Assembly (NCBI RefSeq): GCF_947855115.1
Contig: NZ_CANTZW010000018.1
Coordinates: 23,980 to 87,979, forward strand
Source: an uncultured Parabacteroides sp.
GTDB taxonomy: Bacteria; Bacteroidota; Bacteroidia; Bacteroidales; Tannerellaceae
Direction: 5' to 3'
Length of the DNA stretch: 64,000 bases
Shown: one piece after another, positions 1 through 8,619 of the stretch
Position numbering within the stretch: the first letter of the stretch is position 1
How the letters are laid out: every line of letters begins with the position of its first letter
Notes under the pieces: model-generated
Seen by the model: only the letters and a program-made list of their open reading frames with translations
Database searches by the model: none
Told to the model about the DNA's origin: nothing
Translations under genes and position numbers: made by a program

Positions 1-578
1 TGCACACGGCCGATAGATAATACCTGCCGATTCTGTCCGTAACGCAAGGTATAAAGGCGGGTGGCGTTCATCCCCAGCAACCAGTCGCCGATGGCACGGG
101 ATAGCCCGGCCTCATACAACTTATTGAATTCCGTCTGCTCTTTTAGTTTTTGGAAACCTTCCCGGATCGCCTCTTCCGTAAGCGAGGAGATCCAAAGGCG
201 GTAGACGGGGCATTTACAGCCCGCCTTTTGCATGACCCAGCGTTGGATCAGCTCCCCCTCTTGGCCGGCATCACCGCAGTTAATGACCATCTCGGCATTC
301 TGCATCAGGCCCTCGATTACCTTGAATTGTTGCTCATACGTAGGATTCTCGATCAGTTTGATACCGAACCGGGGTGGGATCATAGGTAATGACCCCAGAC
401 TCCAGCGTTTCCAGTTCTCCGCGTATTCATGCGGTTCTTTCAGGGTACACAAATGCCCGAATGTCCAAGTTACCTGGTATCCGTTTCCTTCGATATACCC
501 ATTCATTCGTTGGGTTGCCCCTAATACTTCCGCGATTTCCCGGGCCACACTCGGCTTTTCGGCGATACAAACTTTCAT
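1..578 (-). CDS. topB: DNA topoisomerase III, N-terminal part (runs off the left edge)
   Basis: Type IA topoisomerase that relaxes and decatenates DNA by passing single strands. Only the first 192 codons are in the window; the active-site tyrosine would lie outside. The reading starts with MKVCIAEKPSVAREIAEVLG, the usual opening of the TOPRIM domain. Residues 99-114 contain the second TOPRIM motif, with the acidic residues of CGDAGQEGELIQRW (D103, E107, E109). The start is the ATG at 576-578, at the beginning of the conserved fold, so no upstream extension is needed. Upstream on the same strand is only a FecR remnant. The family assignment is firm. I cannot tell whether this copy is the housekeeping gene or one carried by an integrated element, because the rest lies outside the window. 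Confidence 0.93.
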   Translation of the reverse strand, partial: MKVCIAEKPSVAREIAEVLGATQRMNGYIEGNGYQVTWTFGHLCTLKEPHEYAENWKRWSLGSLPMIPPRFGIKLIENPTYEQQFKVIEGLMQNAEMVINCGDAGQEGELIQRWVMQKAGCKCPVYRLWISSLTEEAIREGFQKLKEQTEFNKLYEAGLSRAIGDWLLGMNATRLYTLRYGQNRQVLSIGRV

Positions 579-703
579 CAATAGATCTTCTTAAATGAAC
601 AGACAAAAATACATGATTATTTCCGAATGAGCAAAGATGTATACGTACGGTCTCCTAGGTGATCAATCAGATATTCTTTTTCTCTTTTGCGTGTCTTATC
701 CAA

Positions 704-868
704 TTAGTCTTGCACCTCATTCCAGACCCGGTCCATCTCGCTTTCTAATTCGGCTCGTTTTGTTGCGGATGAGGCTAGTTGCCGCAAAGTCTCTAGGTCA
801 TTTCGTGTATAGAGTCCATTTACGTATCGGGTTAATAAATCGCTTATATGTTTGTTTTCTTCTCCCAT
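704..868 (-). pseudogene. FecR-type anti-sigma factor remnant (N-terminal domain only)
   Basis: A 54-codon reading, MGEENKHISDLLTRYVNG..., ending in DRVWNEVQD and a TAA. It resembles the cytoplasmic sigma-binding segment at the start of Bacteroidetes FecR proteins: a helix with L-x-x-Y-V-x-G, then a T-x-x-D-L-x-x-L segment, then M-x-x-x-W-x-E. The same pattern is visible in the intact FecR at 2577. No membrane segment or FecR domain follows. Past the stop, the same frame continues briefly (LDKTRKREKEYL) in a way that could be decayed FecR sequence. It faces away from the ECF sigma gene at 978, 110 bp apart. It is probably a dead relic of an older sigma/anti-sigma pair, though a short functional anti-sigma peptide cannot be excluded. 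Confidence 0.55.
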
Positions 869-948
869 TATTTCTTATATATATTAATAATACAAATAAG
901 TCATGAATAACTGGGATGTCATTAACTTTTATTAGTATGCGATTTTAT

Positions 949-956
949 TATCTTCG
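949..956 (+). promoter_or_regulatory. possible -7 box for the ECF sigma gene
   Basis: TATCTTCG lies 21 bp before the ATG at 978 and matches the Bacteroidetes -7 consensus TAnnTTTG at all but one defined position. No good -33 TTG is seen at the expected distance, so the assignment is tentative. Confidence 0.35.
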
Positions 957-977
957 CGAAACGATATGCGATACTAA

Positions 978-1520
978 ATGAAAGAGGAACAAATTATAAA
1001 GTCGTTGAAGGAAGGAGATAGGGAGGCTTTTTCGGTGTTGTATAAGCAATATTGGACAAAAGTTTATCATTTCTGCGGGCTTTATTTGAATGATCGGGAG
1101 GTTGCCGAGGACGTAGTGCAAGAGGTGTTTATCAAGGTCTGGGAGTCAAGGGAATTCATCCGGGAGGATGATAATTTTAAAGGCCTTCTGTTTATTATCA
1201 CCCGAAATTTGATCTTTAACCAACATCGGAAGAACGTGAACGAGGATTTTTATAAAATGACGGTCTTGTCCGCTATGGAGACCTCCTACGACTTGGAGGA
1301 AGAAATCGCCGCCTATAATTTGGGAGAGTATATCGATCGCTTGATAGAAGAACTGCCGGAAAAACGACGGATTATCTTTAATTTAAGCCGGAAAGAACAT
1401 AAAAGTTATAAAGAGATAGCCTTGCAACTCAATATTTCAGAGAAGACCGTGGAGAACCAGATTAGCGAAGCCTTGAAGTTCCTGAAAAAAAATATTATGT
1501 TGCTTATCTGGTTTATCTAA
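978..1520 (+). CDS. ECF-type RNA polymerase sigma factor, SusCD-associated
   Basis: 180-aa sigma-70 family protein of the Bacteroides-expansion type. Region 2 covers roughly residues 15-90 (YKQYWTKVYHF, then AEDVVQEVFIKVWE). Region 4 covers roughly 120-172, with the helix-turn-helix YKEIALQLNISEKTVENQI. It would direct RNA polymerase to the promoters of the SusCD/sulfatase genes downstream when released by its FecR partner. The usual order sigma-FecR-SusC is interrupted: an HU-like gene on the other strand (1640-2254) and a repeat array separate it from FecR at 2577. Family assignment is certain. The pairing with that FecR, rather than with the remnant at 704, is inferred from orientation. 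Confidence 0.9.
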   Translation: MKEEQIIKSLKEGDREAFSVLYKQYWTKVYHFCGLYLNDREVAEDVVQEVFIKVWESREFIREDDNFKGLLFIITRNLIFNQHRKNVNEDFYKMTVLSAMETSYDLEEEIAAYNLGEYIDRLIEELPEKRRIIFNLSRKEHKSYKEIALQLNISEKTVENQISEALKFLKKNIMLLIWFI

Positions 1521-1639
1521 TGTCTTCCTAGGTTATAATTGGGGGTTCGGAAGTGCTATCCCTCTATCGGTAGTACGGCAAAGATAGTCTTTCCTCACCA
1601 ATAAATAATTATAGTTGTTTTTCGTCTTAAGTTCTAGTT

Positions 1640-2254
1640 TTACCCGTCTTCTTTTTCCGGTAATACATAGATACGGTGTGTTCGATATCCTACGCTGGCT
1701 ACTACGTTATCCTTGATAAATTGCTTGATATCCTCACCCGCACGATAGCGGGTACAATTGTTCAAACCGGCATAATCGGTGAGGTTTATATATGAGTTTT
1801 TTTCCAGGTAGGATAACATCTTAACCCTTCTTCCCTCGATTCCTGTCTTGGGAAGATTTTCCCGCTTAACCAAGATGGGAGCGTTCTTTTTCACCATCTC
1901 CTTCAGCCGGGGAGAGCAGCGGAAGTTAACACCGTGTATATTGGCACTTGATTTAGTGTTTCCTTTCTGGTCTACTACTTCTTTGCTTTTTACCGAAGGC
2001 GAGAAATGCCCCAACCCTTCTAGTTCCACGCTGTATCCATAAGATAATTCCCTGCCGATATAGGAGGTAAGTGCCTCTAATACACCTTTTATATCTGCGG
2101 AGGTGACAGATGAGCACTCGGAGATATACTCACATATATCGTTCATGCGTTTGGTATCTCTGGTGATGACTCGTGCGCAGGATATTGGTCCGTTTTGTTT
2201 ATTGCCCGGTGTATTATAGATACTGACTTGGATGCCACTTCTCGGTTTTCCCAT
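1640..2254 (-). CDS. HU-like DNA-binding protein with C-terminal winged-helix-like region
   Basis: 204-aa protein beginning MGKPRSGIQVSIYNTPGNKQ. Residues about 1-125 resemble the Bacteroidetes HU-family ('histone-like, putative') fold: a helical segment (VLEALTSYIGRELSYGYSV) followed by the beta-arm region LEGLGHFSPSVKSKEVV. Residues about 145-200 (LEKNSYINLTDYAGLNNCTRYRAGEDIKQFI) look like the added helix-turn-helix of the HU-HIG subgroup, in which an HU domain is joined to a winged helix. Expected role: DNA bending or architectural binding, perhaps with some sequence preference (inference). It lies opposite to and between the ECF sigma gene and FecR, which is unusual. Its upstream region holds the 21-bp array at 2330-2433. 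Confidence 0.78.
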   Translation of the reverse strand: MGKPRSGIQVSIYNTPGNKQNGPISCARVITRDTKRMNDICEYISECSSVTSADIKGVLEALTSYIGRELSYGYSVELEGLGHFSPSVKSKEVVDQKGNTKSSANIHGVNFRCSPRLKEMVKKNAPILVKRENLPKTGIEGRRVKMLSYLEKNSYINLTDYAGLNNCTRYRAGEDIKQFIKDNVVASVGYRTHRIYVLPEKEDG

Positions 2255-2329
2255 AATTTTCTAGTTGTTTAATGGATAATATTATAATGTCTCTGTGATT
2301 TAACGTTTATCTTTTGGGTGTTTCTCTTC

Positions 2330-2433
2330 AATGAAATCGGTTGCCGACACCCTCGGCAATATAACTGACGCTGTCGGCAGTATTGCTGACGAGGTCGGAA
2401 ATCCTGCCGACCCCGTCAGCAACTAATTTCATT
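2330..2433. repeat. array A: four 21-bp units with palindromic cores, bounded by inverted ends
   Basis: Four direct units of exactly 21 bp begin at 2340, 2361, 2382 and 2403. Each carries a core close to GCCGAC-NNN-GTCGGC, an interrupted palindrome; unit 1, for example, contains gccgacaccctcggc. The block is bounded by an inverted pair, aatgaaatcggttgccgac (2330-2348) against gtcagcaactaatttcatt (2415-2433), 16 of 19 positions complementary. The top strand is also an open 31-codon frame (2331-2426) with four matching heptads, a consequence of the 21-bp period; no ribosome-binding context is seen. It lies between the start of the HU-like gene and the start of FecR, in a 322-bp stretch that holds nothing else recognisable. 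Confidence 0.75.
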
Positions 2434-2576
2434 AGATACAAAGGACGGGAATATAAAGGTGGAAAGCAAGAAAGAACCATTGTATTTCTTGCATACTTAA
2501 GTGAAATTTTTTTTATCATCCAATAGGGGGAAGGAAAATATGGCGTGTATTTATAAATAGAATAAGAATAATAAAC

Positions 2577-3545
2577 ATGAGCGAAGATACGAGAACGATG
2601 TTGAAGAAATTGATGCGGGATTCTCTGGATGAGAAAGATCGGCAACGTTTACTATGCGACCCTAGGGTGGAAGAGCGTATGCGTTCACAATGGGATGAGG
2701 TTGCGGAAGATATGAATCCCATGGTAGGAGATCGTATCTGGGGACGAATTATAGCTCGGACGATAGCGCAAAACAACGTTCGTAAGCTATATGTCTATAA
2801 GATTATGGCGATCGCCGCTTCCGTCTTGCTTCTTTTGGGTGTGGGAAGTTGGGTATATTGGGCCAATACAAAGGAAGATCAATACATATATGTAATGGCC
2901 TCCGGTGTCCGTTGTATAGAGTCGGTTTCCTTATCGGATGGTACGATGGTGAGAATGGGCCCCAATAGCCAATTAACTTATCCGAAGAGTTTTAATGGTG
3001 AGACACGTGATGTGGATTTAAAAGGACAAGCTTTCTTTGACGTGGCGAAAGACCGAGATAAGCCGTTTACGGTACATACCAAAAACATGGATGTAACGGC
3101 CTTAGGTACGGCGTTCGAGGTTTTTAATCATGAATCTGAGAATAAATTGGAGACGATCTTGTTGAACGGTAAAGTGAAGATCGGTTTGGGAGATCCTAAT
3201 ATAAAGAACAGACGTGAGGTGATATTGAATCCAAACGAGATGTTGGTTTACGACAAACAGGCGAATACCGTGAAGGTAAAGAAGGTCAACGCCGAGATTT
3301 ACTCAGGTTGGCGTAACGGTGTACTTAGTTTTGAGAACGAACGCTTGAGCATGATCCTTACTCGCCTGGAGCCTTGGTACGGACGGAAGATAAAATGCCC
3401 GAAAGAGATAGCGGAAAAATACCGGTTTACATTTAAGGTACGGGATGAGTCCCTGGAACGAATCCTGTTTATGTTAAGCAATACGTCACCCATTAAATAC
3501 AGAGAGAAAGACAGTGAATATGAACTATATATAAAAGGGAGATAA
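2577..3545 (+). CDS. FecR-family anti-sigma factor, inner-membrane
   Basis: 322-aa single-pass inner-membrane protein that holds the ECF sigma factor until signalled by the SusC transporter. Residues 1-70 form the cytoplasmic sigma-binding segment. Residues about 76-95 (IMAIAASVLLLLGVGSWVYW) are the membrane helix. The periplasmic FecR domain spans about 105-205 (SLSDGTMVRMGPNSQLTYP, then GQAFFDVAKDRDKPFTVHT, then TALGTAFEV). A DUF4974-like C-terminal domain covers about 250-320 and probably contacts the STN domain of SusC. SusC begins 176 bp downstream. The cognate sigma gene is likely the one at 978, displaced by the intervening HU-like gene. Confidence 0.92.
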   Translation: MSEDTRTMLKKLMRDSLDEKDRQRLLCDPRVEERMRSQWDEVAEDMNPMVGDRIWGRIIARTIAQNNVRKLYVYKIMAIAASVLLLLGVGSWVYWANTKEDQYIYVMASGVRCIESVSLSDGTMVRMGPNSQLTYPKSFNGETRDVDLKGQAFFDVAKDRDKPFTVHTKNMDVTALGTAFEVFNHESENKLETILLNGKVKIGLGDPNIKNRREVILNPNEMLVYDKQANTVKVKKVNAEIYSGWRNGVLSFENERLSMILTRLEPWYGRKIKCPKEIAEKYRFTFKVRDESLERILFMLSNTSPIKYREKDSEYELYIKGR

Positions 3546-3610
3546 ATGAGTGTTTAACCTTAAATTTAAAAAAATATGTTTGTTAACAGTTCTTGAATCT
3601 AATAAAGAAA

Positions 3611-3639
3611 CAGGAGGAAAAACAAGGTTTCTCCTCCTG
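3611..3639 (+). promoter_or_regulatory. leader hairpin between FecR and SusC
   Basis: caggagg (3611-3617) pairs with cctcctg (3633-3639), with additional A-rich/T-rich pairing inside. It lies 66 bp after FecR and 82 bp before SusC and has no T-run, so it is not a typical terminator. It could end or slow read-through from FecR or protect the SusC mRNA; a hairpin also lies in the same interval of the second locus (45318-45348). Confidence 0.45.
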
Positions 3640-3721
3640 ATCGGATGTTCTTGACGGCAGGCGTTAGGAGTTGAGAGGCCGACACACCTGCTAATTTATT
3701 CATCAAAAACATTACAAAGTT

Positions 3722-6700
3722 ATGAAAAAAATCAGAAAAGTAAACCGGGTCATGAAGATAAGTACATTGTTATCCTTGGCTTTCGCATGTACTGTATCCG
3801 CATCTTCCTATGCGCAAAATAAGCTTTCCATGAATAAACAGGATTGCAGTATATCGGAAGTGCTGAAAGAAATAGAGAATAATAGTGAGTACACGTTCTT
3901 CCTGAATGATAATCAAGTAAATGTAAATAGGAAAACGAGTGTAAAAGTAGATAATGCTTCGTTAGAGGAAGTCTTAGAGCAAGCCCTGAAAAATACGGGA
4001 TATCATTATGAGATCGTAGATCGGCAGATTATAATTAAGTCAAAAAATGTTCCAAATACCTCGCATCCGGGCGCTTTATTCCAATCTTCGCCGCGAAAGA
4101 TTACCGGGCAAGTTAAAGATGCGCTTGGAGAACCTATTATCGGAGCGAATGTTGTTGTCAAAGGAACTACAAATGGGACGATTACGGATATCGATGGAAA
4201 CTTCAGCTTAGAAGTGCCAGACAATGCGATCTTGATAGTTTCTTATATTGGTTTTACAGACCGTATGGTTGAGGTTGGTAACTCTTCGAATGTAATGGTT
4301 AGTTTGTCCGAAGATACCCAGAAACTGGATGAGGTCGTAGTGGTGGGTTACGGAACGCAAAAAAAGGTGAATTTGACGGGAGCTATTTCCTCTTTGGATG
4401 CCGAGACGTTAGAGAATCGCCCGATCACCAATTCTACTCAGGCATTACAAGGTACCCTTGGTGTTTATGTGAATCAGGCTGGTGCTCAGCCGGGAGCGGA
4501 TGGGGCTACGATTCGTATCCGTGGTCAGGGAACGTTGAATGATAATGATCCACTGATCTTGGTGGATGGAATTGAGTTCCCGTTGGAAGCGGTTAATCCG
4601 AATGATATTGAAAGTATTTCTGTATTGAAAGATGCGGCTTCCGCAGCTATTTATGGTTCCCGTGCGGCAAATGGTGTTATTTTGGTGAAGACAAAATCAG
4701 GAAAAAAAGGAAAATTCACGGTTGACTATAATAACTATTTCGGTGTCCAGCAAGCCACTTATCTGCCTAATTTCGTTTATGACCCGATCGTATTCATGGA
4801 GGCGAGGAACCAGGCGCAACGGAATGAAGGAAAATTGACGGTGGATTATTCAGATGAATTGATTGAGGAATATAAACAAGGAATGCTGACGGACCCGATT
4901 ACATATCCTTGTAATAACTGGTTAGATATCATGTATAACAATGCTTTCATCATGGAGCACAATATGCGTTTCTCCGGAGGTGATGATAAGTATACGTATT
5001 CGGTGTCTTTGGGTTATGGAGACCAGAATGGAGTGTTACGTGGTACCGATGCGAATAAATACACCTTAGCGGTGAATACTTCGGCTCAACTGAATAGCCG
5101 TTTAAAGATCGGAGCAAATATTAATGCGCATTATCAAGTCCATAACGCTCCGGTTACAGGTGTCTCTAATTTAGTAGAGATGACTTATAAAGCACAAGCT
5201 TTCCATCCGACTTATACGGCAGATGGCCGTTATGCGGATACGTTCGTTCGTACTCCCGGACACAATATCTATCGTCATCCGTTGGCTTTGGCAGATGAGG
5301 GAGAAAACCAGCATAAATCCTTACGAATGCTGGCGAATCTTTCAGCGGAATATAAGTTACCGTTTGATATCGTATATAACCTGAATGTCGGTTTAAACAA
5401 GTATGATTATTTACAATCTCGGTTTGCTCCGGAAGTGTATGAATATCAATTAAAGACAGATGCGGAGACAAAAATTGTCTTTGATGGTCAGAATACGAGA
5501 AATGCCTATAAAAAGGATAAAAATAATTTAGCGGTTACGGTATTCAACACGTTATCGTGGGGAAAGAAGTTTAATGACACTCACGATGTGAAAGTATTGG
5601 CTGGTTATAGTTTCGAGAGTGATGATCAGACAGAGTTTTCCGGTAAAGTAGAGGGTTTCCTCGGAAATGAGTTACATGAGTTGGATGCGGGATCCGCGAA
5701 CGCTGTTGTGGAAGGTACTTCTACCAGATCGGTCTTGATGTCATACTTTGGTCGTGTGAATTACGGGTTTAAAGACCGTTATTTGTTTGAGGGTAATTTC
5801 CGCTATGATGGTTCCTCTCGTTTCGCCAAAGGAAATAGATGGGGAATATTCCCTTCTTTCTCTGCCGGTTGGCGTTTGAGCGAGGAAGAGTTTATGAAAG
5901 ATATCCCTTGGATTTACAACCTGAAGTTACGTGCCTCATGGGGACAATTGGGAAATGAGCGTATCGACTTGTTCCGTTATGTTGATTTAATGGATTTATC
6001 GACAACCTATCCTCTAAATGGAACGATCCAATCAGGAGCTGCTGTTACCGCTTATAATGATCCGAATATAACTTGGGAAACAACTACGATGACAAATATT
6101 GGTATAGACGCTTCTTTATTTAATGGTAATATTGATTTTTCATTGGAGTATTTTGACAAGCGGACTTCTGATATTTTGAGAACCGTTACTTTGCCGGATC
6201 AAGTAGGTAGTTTGGAGGGGCCTATCCGTAATATTGGTGAGGTCAGCAATAAAGGATTGGAGTTAAACCTTGCTTACAGGAATCATATAGGAGATTTCCG
6301 TTATGAGATAAATGGTAATATGACATTGATTAATAATAAGATCACGAATCTAAATGGAGATACGACTATCGATGGTATGTTTATCTTGAAAGAGGGAGAA
6401 GAGATAGACTCTTATTATATGCTTCATTGTATCGGTATTTTCCAATCAGAGGAAGAGATCGCTAACAGCCCGTATCAGACAGCGGCGACTAAACCCGGTT
6501 ATCTGAAATTTGAGGATGTGAACGGAGATGGAAAGATCACGGAAGATGACCGTAAGATATGTGGTAGCGTAATCCCGAAGGTAACTTATGGTTTCAATAT
6601 CAATTTGGGGTATAAAGGATTCGATCTTTCTGCGTTTTTCCAAGGAGTTACAGACGTTTATACATACGGAGACCGTATCGGGGCTACACCTTTGTGGTTT

Positions 6701-7063
6701 GGCTGCGGTTTGCCGGAACAGTGGTTGACGGATGCTTGGACTCCTGAGCGGGGTACTAGTGCCACATTGCCTATTTTGACTACATACGAAGGATGCTTGA
6801 ATGAGAATTTCCGTACAAATGATTTCTGGTTGAGAAATGCCTCTTATTTACGCCTGAAAAACTTACAACTTTCTTATAACGTGCCGACATCTTTCTTGAA
6901 GAATGGGATAGTTAAGCGGTTAAAGGTTTTTGTTAATGCGCAGAATTTATTCACCTTCTCTCCGATGAAAGATTTTGATCCGGAGAAAGATTTGAAGGGT
7001 AGTAATTGGTATACTTACCCATCGGTTCGGACGTATACAGCAGGTGTTAATGTTACATTTTAA
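3722..7063 (+). CDS. SusC-type TonB-dependent outer-membrane transporter with STN domain
   Basis: 1113-aa outer-membrane importer that, with SusD, takes up oligosaccharides using TonB energy. Signal peptide about 1-31 (ends SSYAQ). STN signalling domain about 36-108 (ISEVLKEIENNSEYTFFLND, LEEVLEQALKNTGYHYE), typical of transporters that signal to FecR/ECF pairs. Carboxypeptidase-regulatory-like domain about 126-205 (GQVKDALGEPIIGANVVVKG). Then DEVVVVGYGTQ and the plug (VLKDAASAAIYGSRAANGV), followed by the barrel, which ends in an aromatic residue (AGVNVTF). SusD begins 17 bp downstream. The sulfatases that follow point to a sulfated glycan as ligand; the exact glycan cannot be read from the sequence. 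Confidence 0.96.
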   Translation: MKKIRKVNRVMKISTLLSLAFACTVSASSYAQNKLSMNKQDCSISEVLKEIENNSEYTFFLNDNQVNVNRKTSVKVDNASLEEVLEQALKNTGYHYEIVDRQIIIKSKNVPNTSHPGALFQSSPRKITGQVKDALGEPIIGANVVVKGTTNGTITDIDGNFSLEVPDNAILIVSYIGFTDRMVEVGNSSNVMVSLSEDTQKLDEVVVVGYGTQKKVNLTGAISSLDAETLENRPITNSTQALQGTLGVYVNQAGAQPGADGATIRIRGQGTLNDNDPLILVDGIEFPLEAVNPNDIESISVLKDAASAAIYGSRAANGVILVKTKSGKKGKFTVDYNNYFGVQQATYLPNFVYDPIVFMEARNQAQRNEGKLTVDYSDELIEEYKQGMLTDPITYPCNNWLDIMYNNAFIMEHNMRFSGGDDKYTYSVSLGYGDQNGVLRGTDANKYTLAVNTSAQLNSRLKIGANINAHYQVHNAPVTGVSNLVEMTYKAQAFHPTYTADGRYADTFVRTPGHNIYRHPLALADEGENQHKSLRMLANLSAEYKLPFDIVYNLNVGLNKYDYLQSRFAPEVYEYQLKTDAETKIVFDGQNTRNAYKKDKNNLAVTVFNTLSWGKKFNDTHDVKVLAGYSFESDDQTEFSGKVEGFLGNELHELDAGSANAVVEGTSTRSVLMSYFGRVNYGFKDRYLFEGNFRYDGSSRFAKGNRWGIFPSFSAGWRLSEEEFMKDIPWIYNLKLRASWGQLGNERIDLFRYVDLMDLSTTYPLNGTIQSGAAVTAYNDPNITWETTTMTNIGIDASLFNGNIDFSLEYFDKRTSDILRTVTLPDQVGSLEGPIRNIGEVSNKGLELNLAYRNHIGDFRYEINGNMTLINNKITNLNGDTTIDGMFILKEGEEIDSYYMLHCIGIFQSEEEIANSPYQTAATKPGYLKFEDVNGDGKITEDDRKICGSVIPKVTYGFNINLGYKGFDLSAFFQGVTDVYTYGDRIGATPLWFGCGLPEQWLTDAWTPERGTSATLPILTTYEGCLNENFRTNDFWLRNASYLRLKNLQLSYNVPTSFLKNGIVKRLKVFVNAQNLFTFSPMKDFDPEKDLKGSNWYTYPSVRTYTAGVNVTF

Positions 7064-7080
7064 ATAAAGGAAAAGACTAT

Positions 7081-8592
7081 ATGGGACGTAAATTGTATAA
7101 GAAATATATGATATGTATCGCTGTTGCATGTATGGGATTGAGCGCATGCGATAGTTGGCTGGACGTAGATCCTTCGGATAAATATTCTACAGATACGTTT
7201 TGGAAGACGGAAGAACATGCGAACGCAGGTATTATGGGATGTTATAATGCGTTGATGCCTTGGCGTTCATTGCATACGATGGAGTTTGACATGTTGACAG
7301 CCAATGCGATGCCTTATAATGAGGCCAACGGTACACAAGCGATAGGTAAGGGTGAGCATTTATCCACGACAGACTTGATCGCTTCGTTATGGAAGAACTG
7401 TTATACTGGGATCGGGCGTACGAATACGTTTATCGAAAACATATCTACGGTGGACATGGATGAAAAAGGCAAAAATGAGATGATAGGAGAGGCTAAATTC
7501 TTACGTGCTTTTTTCTATTTGAATATGGTCGATAAGTTTGGTGGTGTTCCTTTGATTACGGATGCCCCGAATGCGGATGAACAGGCATCCTTGCCTCGTA
7601 ACACGAAAGAAGAATGTGTGACACAAATTATCAAGGATTTGGATGACGCGATAGCGGTGTTACCAGAGACTTATGCCGATACCGACCTTGGACGTGCTAC
7701 GAAAGGAGCTGCCTTAGCCTTGAAAGCCCGTGTTTTACTTTATAACTCTCGCTGGGCAGAGGCTGCTCAAGCGGCTAAACAGGTAATGGAATCGGGTACT
7801 TATCAATTATTTGAAGATTATCGTCATTTCTTTAGCGAGGCTAATAAACATAATTGCGAGGTGATTTTTAACGTGGAAACGAAATCGCCCGAATATACTA
7901 CGGAGTACGATCAACAGATCTGGCGTTTGAATCGTCCGGCTCCCTTGAAGGAATTGGTTGATATGTATCTCTGTACTGATGGGAAGACGATAGAGGAATC
8001 TCCTCTTTATGATCCGGCTCACCCATATGAGAACAGAGATCCTCGTTTGCTGAAATCGATTGTTTGTATAGGTTATCCTTATCTGGGGAAGACTATTACA
8101 TCAGAAGATGTGGCAACCACAGGGTTTGGTGTAAAGAAATATACCTCTTATGAGGATGATGTTGAGGTTCCCTTGGTAGAGCGTTCTGCTTTCAACTTTA
8201 TCTTGATTCGTTATGCGGAAGTTTTGTTGACGTATGCCGAGGCGCAGAATGAGGCGAGTGGTCCAGATCAGTCGGTTTATGACGCTATCAACCAATTACG
8301 TAAACGTCCGGACATCAATATGCCTGAAGTTCCCAAAGGTTTGACGAAAGATCAGATGCGTGAGGTGATCCGCCGTGAACGTCGTATCGAGTTGACCTTT
8401 GAAGGACTCTACTATTCGGATATCTTGCGCTGGAAAACCGCCGAGAAAGAGAATAATGGTTATATGCATAATTATGAGGGAGTGGAAGTTGTGAAACGCT
8501 CTTTCAATCCTGAGCGAGATTATTTATGGCCAATTCCTTATAACCAGACTGTCTTGAACCCGAATTTGGAGCAAAATCCGAACTGGGATTAA
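7081..8592 (+). CDS. SusD-like surface glycan-binding lipoprotein
   Basis: 503-aa lipoprotein that caps the SusC barrel and captures the oligosaccharide. The signal peptide ends in a lipobox, GLSAC, with the lipidated cysteine at residue 23. The mature start DSWLDVDPSDKYSTDTFWKT and the sequence AKFLRAFFYLNMVDKFGGVP (about 140-160) are characteristic of SusD/RagB. The C-terminal region has RYAEVLLTYAEAQNEA, RERRIELTFEG and the closing LWPIPYNQTVLNPNLEQNP, also family hallmarks. It follows SusC by 17 bp and precedes the first sulfatase by 27 bp, so all are probably one transcript. Confidence 0.96.
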   Translation: MGRKLYKKYMICIAVACMGLSACDSWLDVDPSDKYSTDTFWKTEEHANAGIMGCYNALMPWRSLHTMEFDMLTANAMPYNEANGTQAIGKGEHLSTTDLIASLWKNCYTGIGRTNTFIENISTVDMDEKGKNEMIGEAKFLRAFFYLNMVDKFGGVPLITDAPNADEQASLPRNTKEECVTQIIKDLDDAIAVLPETYADTDLGRATKGAALALKARVLLYNSRWAEAAQAAKQVMESGTYQLFEDYRHFFSEANKHNCEVIFNVETKSPEYTTEYDQQIWRLNRPAPLKELVDMYLCTDGKTIEESPLYDPAHPYENRDPRLLKSIVCIGYPYLGKTITSEDVATTGFGVKKYTSYEDDVEVPLVERSAFNFILIRYAEVLLTYAEAQNEASGPDQSVYDAINQLRKRPDINMPEVPKGLTKDQMREVIRRERRIELTFEGLYYSDILRWKTAEKENNGYMHNYEGVEVVKRSFNPERDYLWPIPYNQTVLNPNLEQNPNWD

Positions 8593-8619
8593 ACAGGACA
8601 CTGTATTTGAAAATAAATC

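Noticed and set aside
637..906. 89-codon plus-strand frame
   Set aside because: It is antisense to the FecR remnant, lacks similarity to anything I recognise, and its frame does not continue into a gene.
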